The notes under the pieces are model-generated. The model ran no database searches, had not been told where the DNA came from, and saw only the letters and a program-made list of their open reading frames with translations. Of a stretch of DNA of 64,000 bases, positions 63,419 through 64,000 are shown one piece after another. How positions within the stretch are numbered: the stretch's first letter is position 1; every line of letters begins with the position of its first letter. The position numbers and the translations under genes are program-made. Origin of the DNA: Marinifilum sp. D714 (GTDB taxonomy: Bacteria; Bacteroidota; Bacteroidia; Bacteroidales; Marinifilaceae); assembly GCF_030851345.1 (NCBI RefSeq), contig NZ_JALPNU010000001.1:62001-126000 (forward strand). Direction: 5' to 3'.

Positions 63419-63627
63419 GTACGAAAATGTTTTTTAAATCAGTTTATTCAATACAAGCTTAAATGAGTGATTGTAATGTTTACACTATACATTTTAATTT
63501 TAAGTACTATTTAGTAACTCACCCACTAAAAATCATGTAGACCTTAAACATTAAAGCTGAGTTGGAGAAAGTTAACTCCGACTCAGCTAATGAAATTTTG
63601 AGTTATAAATACAAGAAAGAGAAAAAA

Positions 63628-64000
63628 ATGAAACGATATATCTGGATAAGCTTAGCCTTATCATTTTTAATAGCATGTAAACCAAATAACAATTCGCATG
63701 GACACGATCATGGCGGACACGCACATGGCCCTGATACTCACGCAGCACATGATGAAGAGGATCATTCAACAATGAGTTTGACCTTGTACAACGAGAATAC
63801 GGAGTTATTCGTGGAGTTTCCTAAACTCATGCTGGATCATGTTTCGAAGTTTACTACACATTTAACCAATCTTAAAACCTATAAACCTTACACCGAAGGA
63901 AGCGTTAAAGTCATTTTAATGGTAGCAGGAAAAGGGTACTCGAACACGGTAAATTCGCCTGCAAGAGATGGTATTTTCACACCTGCACTAATGCCTAAAA
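63628..64000 (+). CDS. Metal-efflux RND periplasmic adaptor, N-terminal part (3' end beyond window)
   Basis: The frame is open from ATG at 63628 to the edge (124 codons). It starts with a lipoprotein signal (LALSFLIAC). A His-rich segment follows (NSHGHDHGGHAHGPDTHAAH), then ~75 residues (SLTLYNENTELFVEFPKLML; YTEGSVKVILMVAGKGYSNT) with the metal-sensing N-terminal domain pattern of CzcB/CusB-type adaptors. The adaptor links an RND pump to an outer-membrane factor. The pump should be encoded just to the right of the window. Confidence 0.75.
   Translation, partial: MKRYIWISLALSFLIACKPNNNSHGHDHGGHAHGPDTHAAHDEEDHSTMSLTLYNENTELFVEFPKLMLDHVSKFTTHLTNLKTYKPYTEGSVKVILMVAGKGYSNTVNSPARDGIFTPALMPK

Overview
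The window reads as chromosomal DNA of an AT-rich marine-type Bacteroidota. The indications are a type IX secretion-style giant surface protein, TonB-dependent receptors, BT_3928-like and DUF1599 genes, weak or absent Shine-Dalgarno sites, and a Cas13b locus. Overall gene content suggests the Marinilabiliales (Marinifilum/Labilibaculum/Ancylomarina relatives), but that placement is inference.

Layout. 1-3.6 kb holds the N-terminal part of a giant secreted repeat protein (minus strand, runs off the left edge). 3.8-8.8 kb is a signalling cluster: small XRE regulator, stand-alone degenerate receiver, NtrC-type sigma54 activator, and a multi-PAS sensor kinase whose phospho-acceptor His is replaced by Asn. 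Spaced TATCC-N6-GGATA-like dyads lie in its promoter regions. 9-19.9 kb is housekeeping: TIGR01777 epimerase, diadenylate cyclase, folP, DUF1599, BT_3928-like protein, tpiA, prmA, and a 1490-residue secreted protein of unknown role.

20-30 kb is the accessory region. A type VI-B CRISPR system (four-helix membrane protein, Cas13b, 28-repeat array) sits between two direct 33-bp copies of a REP-like palindrome (20.56 and 26.69 kb). Farther out lie two inverted copies of a 140-bp MITE-like element (19.96 and 29.84 kb). The array starts 9 bp after the cas13b stop, has identical repeats at the cas13b end, degenerates outward, and carries three internally duplicated spacers. Repeat variants keep a base pair of the predicted crRNA hairpin by covariation. 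Next to it lie a 21-bp tandem array, a small helical protein, two tandem paralogous membrane proteins and a frameshifted REP-associated transposase.

30-45 kb: ppk1-sixA, topB, a metallophosphoesterase/outer-membrane barrel fusion, an SdiA-regulated-type lipoprotein, an HD-PycTM fusion, rsmE, DUF4159, a PPi-type phosphofructokinase, a YgjV-like membrane protein, and a tandem array of terminator hairpins. 45-55 kb is a corrinoid-uptake region: a beta-propeller lipoprotein, two TonB-dependent receptors, and an ABC transporter (binding protein, permease, ATPase). Three cobalamin riboswitches, all on the minus strand, control it. 55-64 kb holds a truncated globin, a TIM-barrel protein, small secreted proteins, a thioredoxin, a second 21-bp tandem array beside an unknown helical protein, and the start of a metal-efflux region with Cys-rich and His-rich small proteins leading into a CzcB/CusB-like adaptor cut by the right edge.
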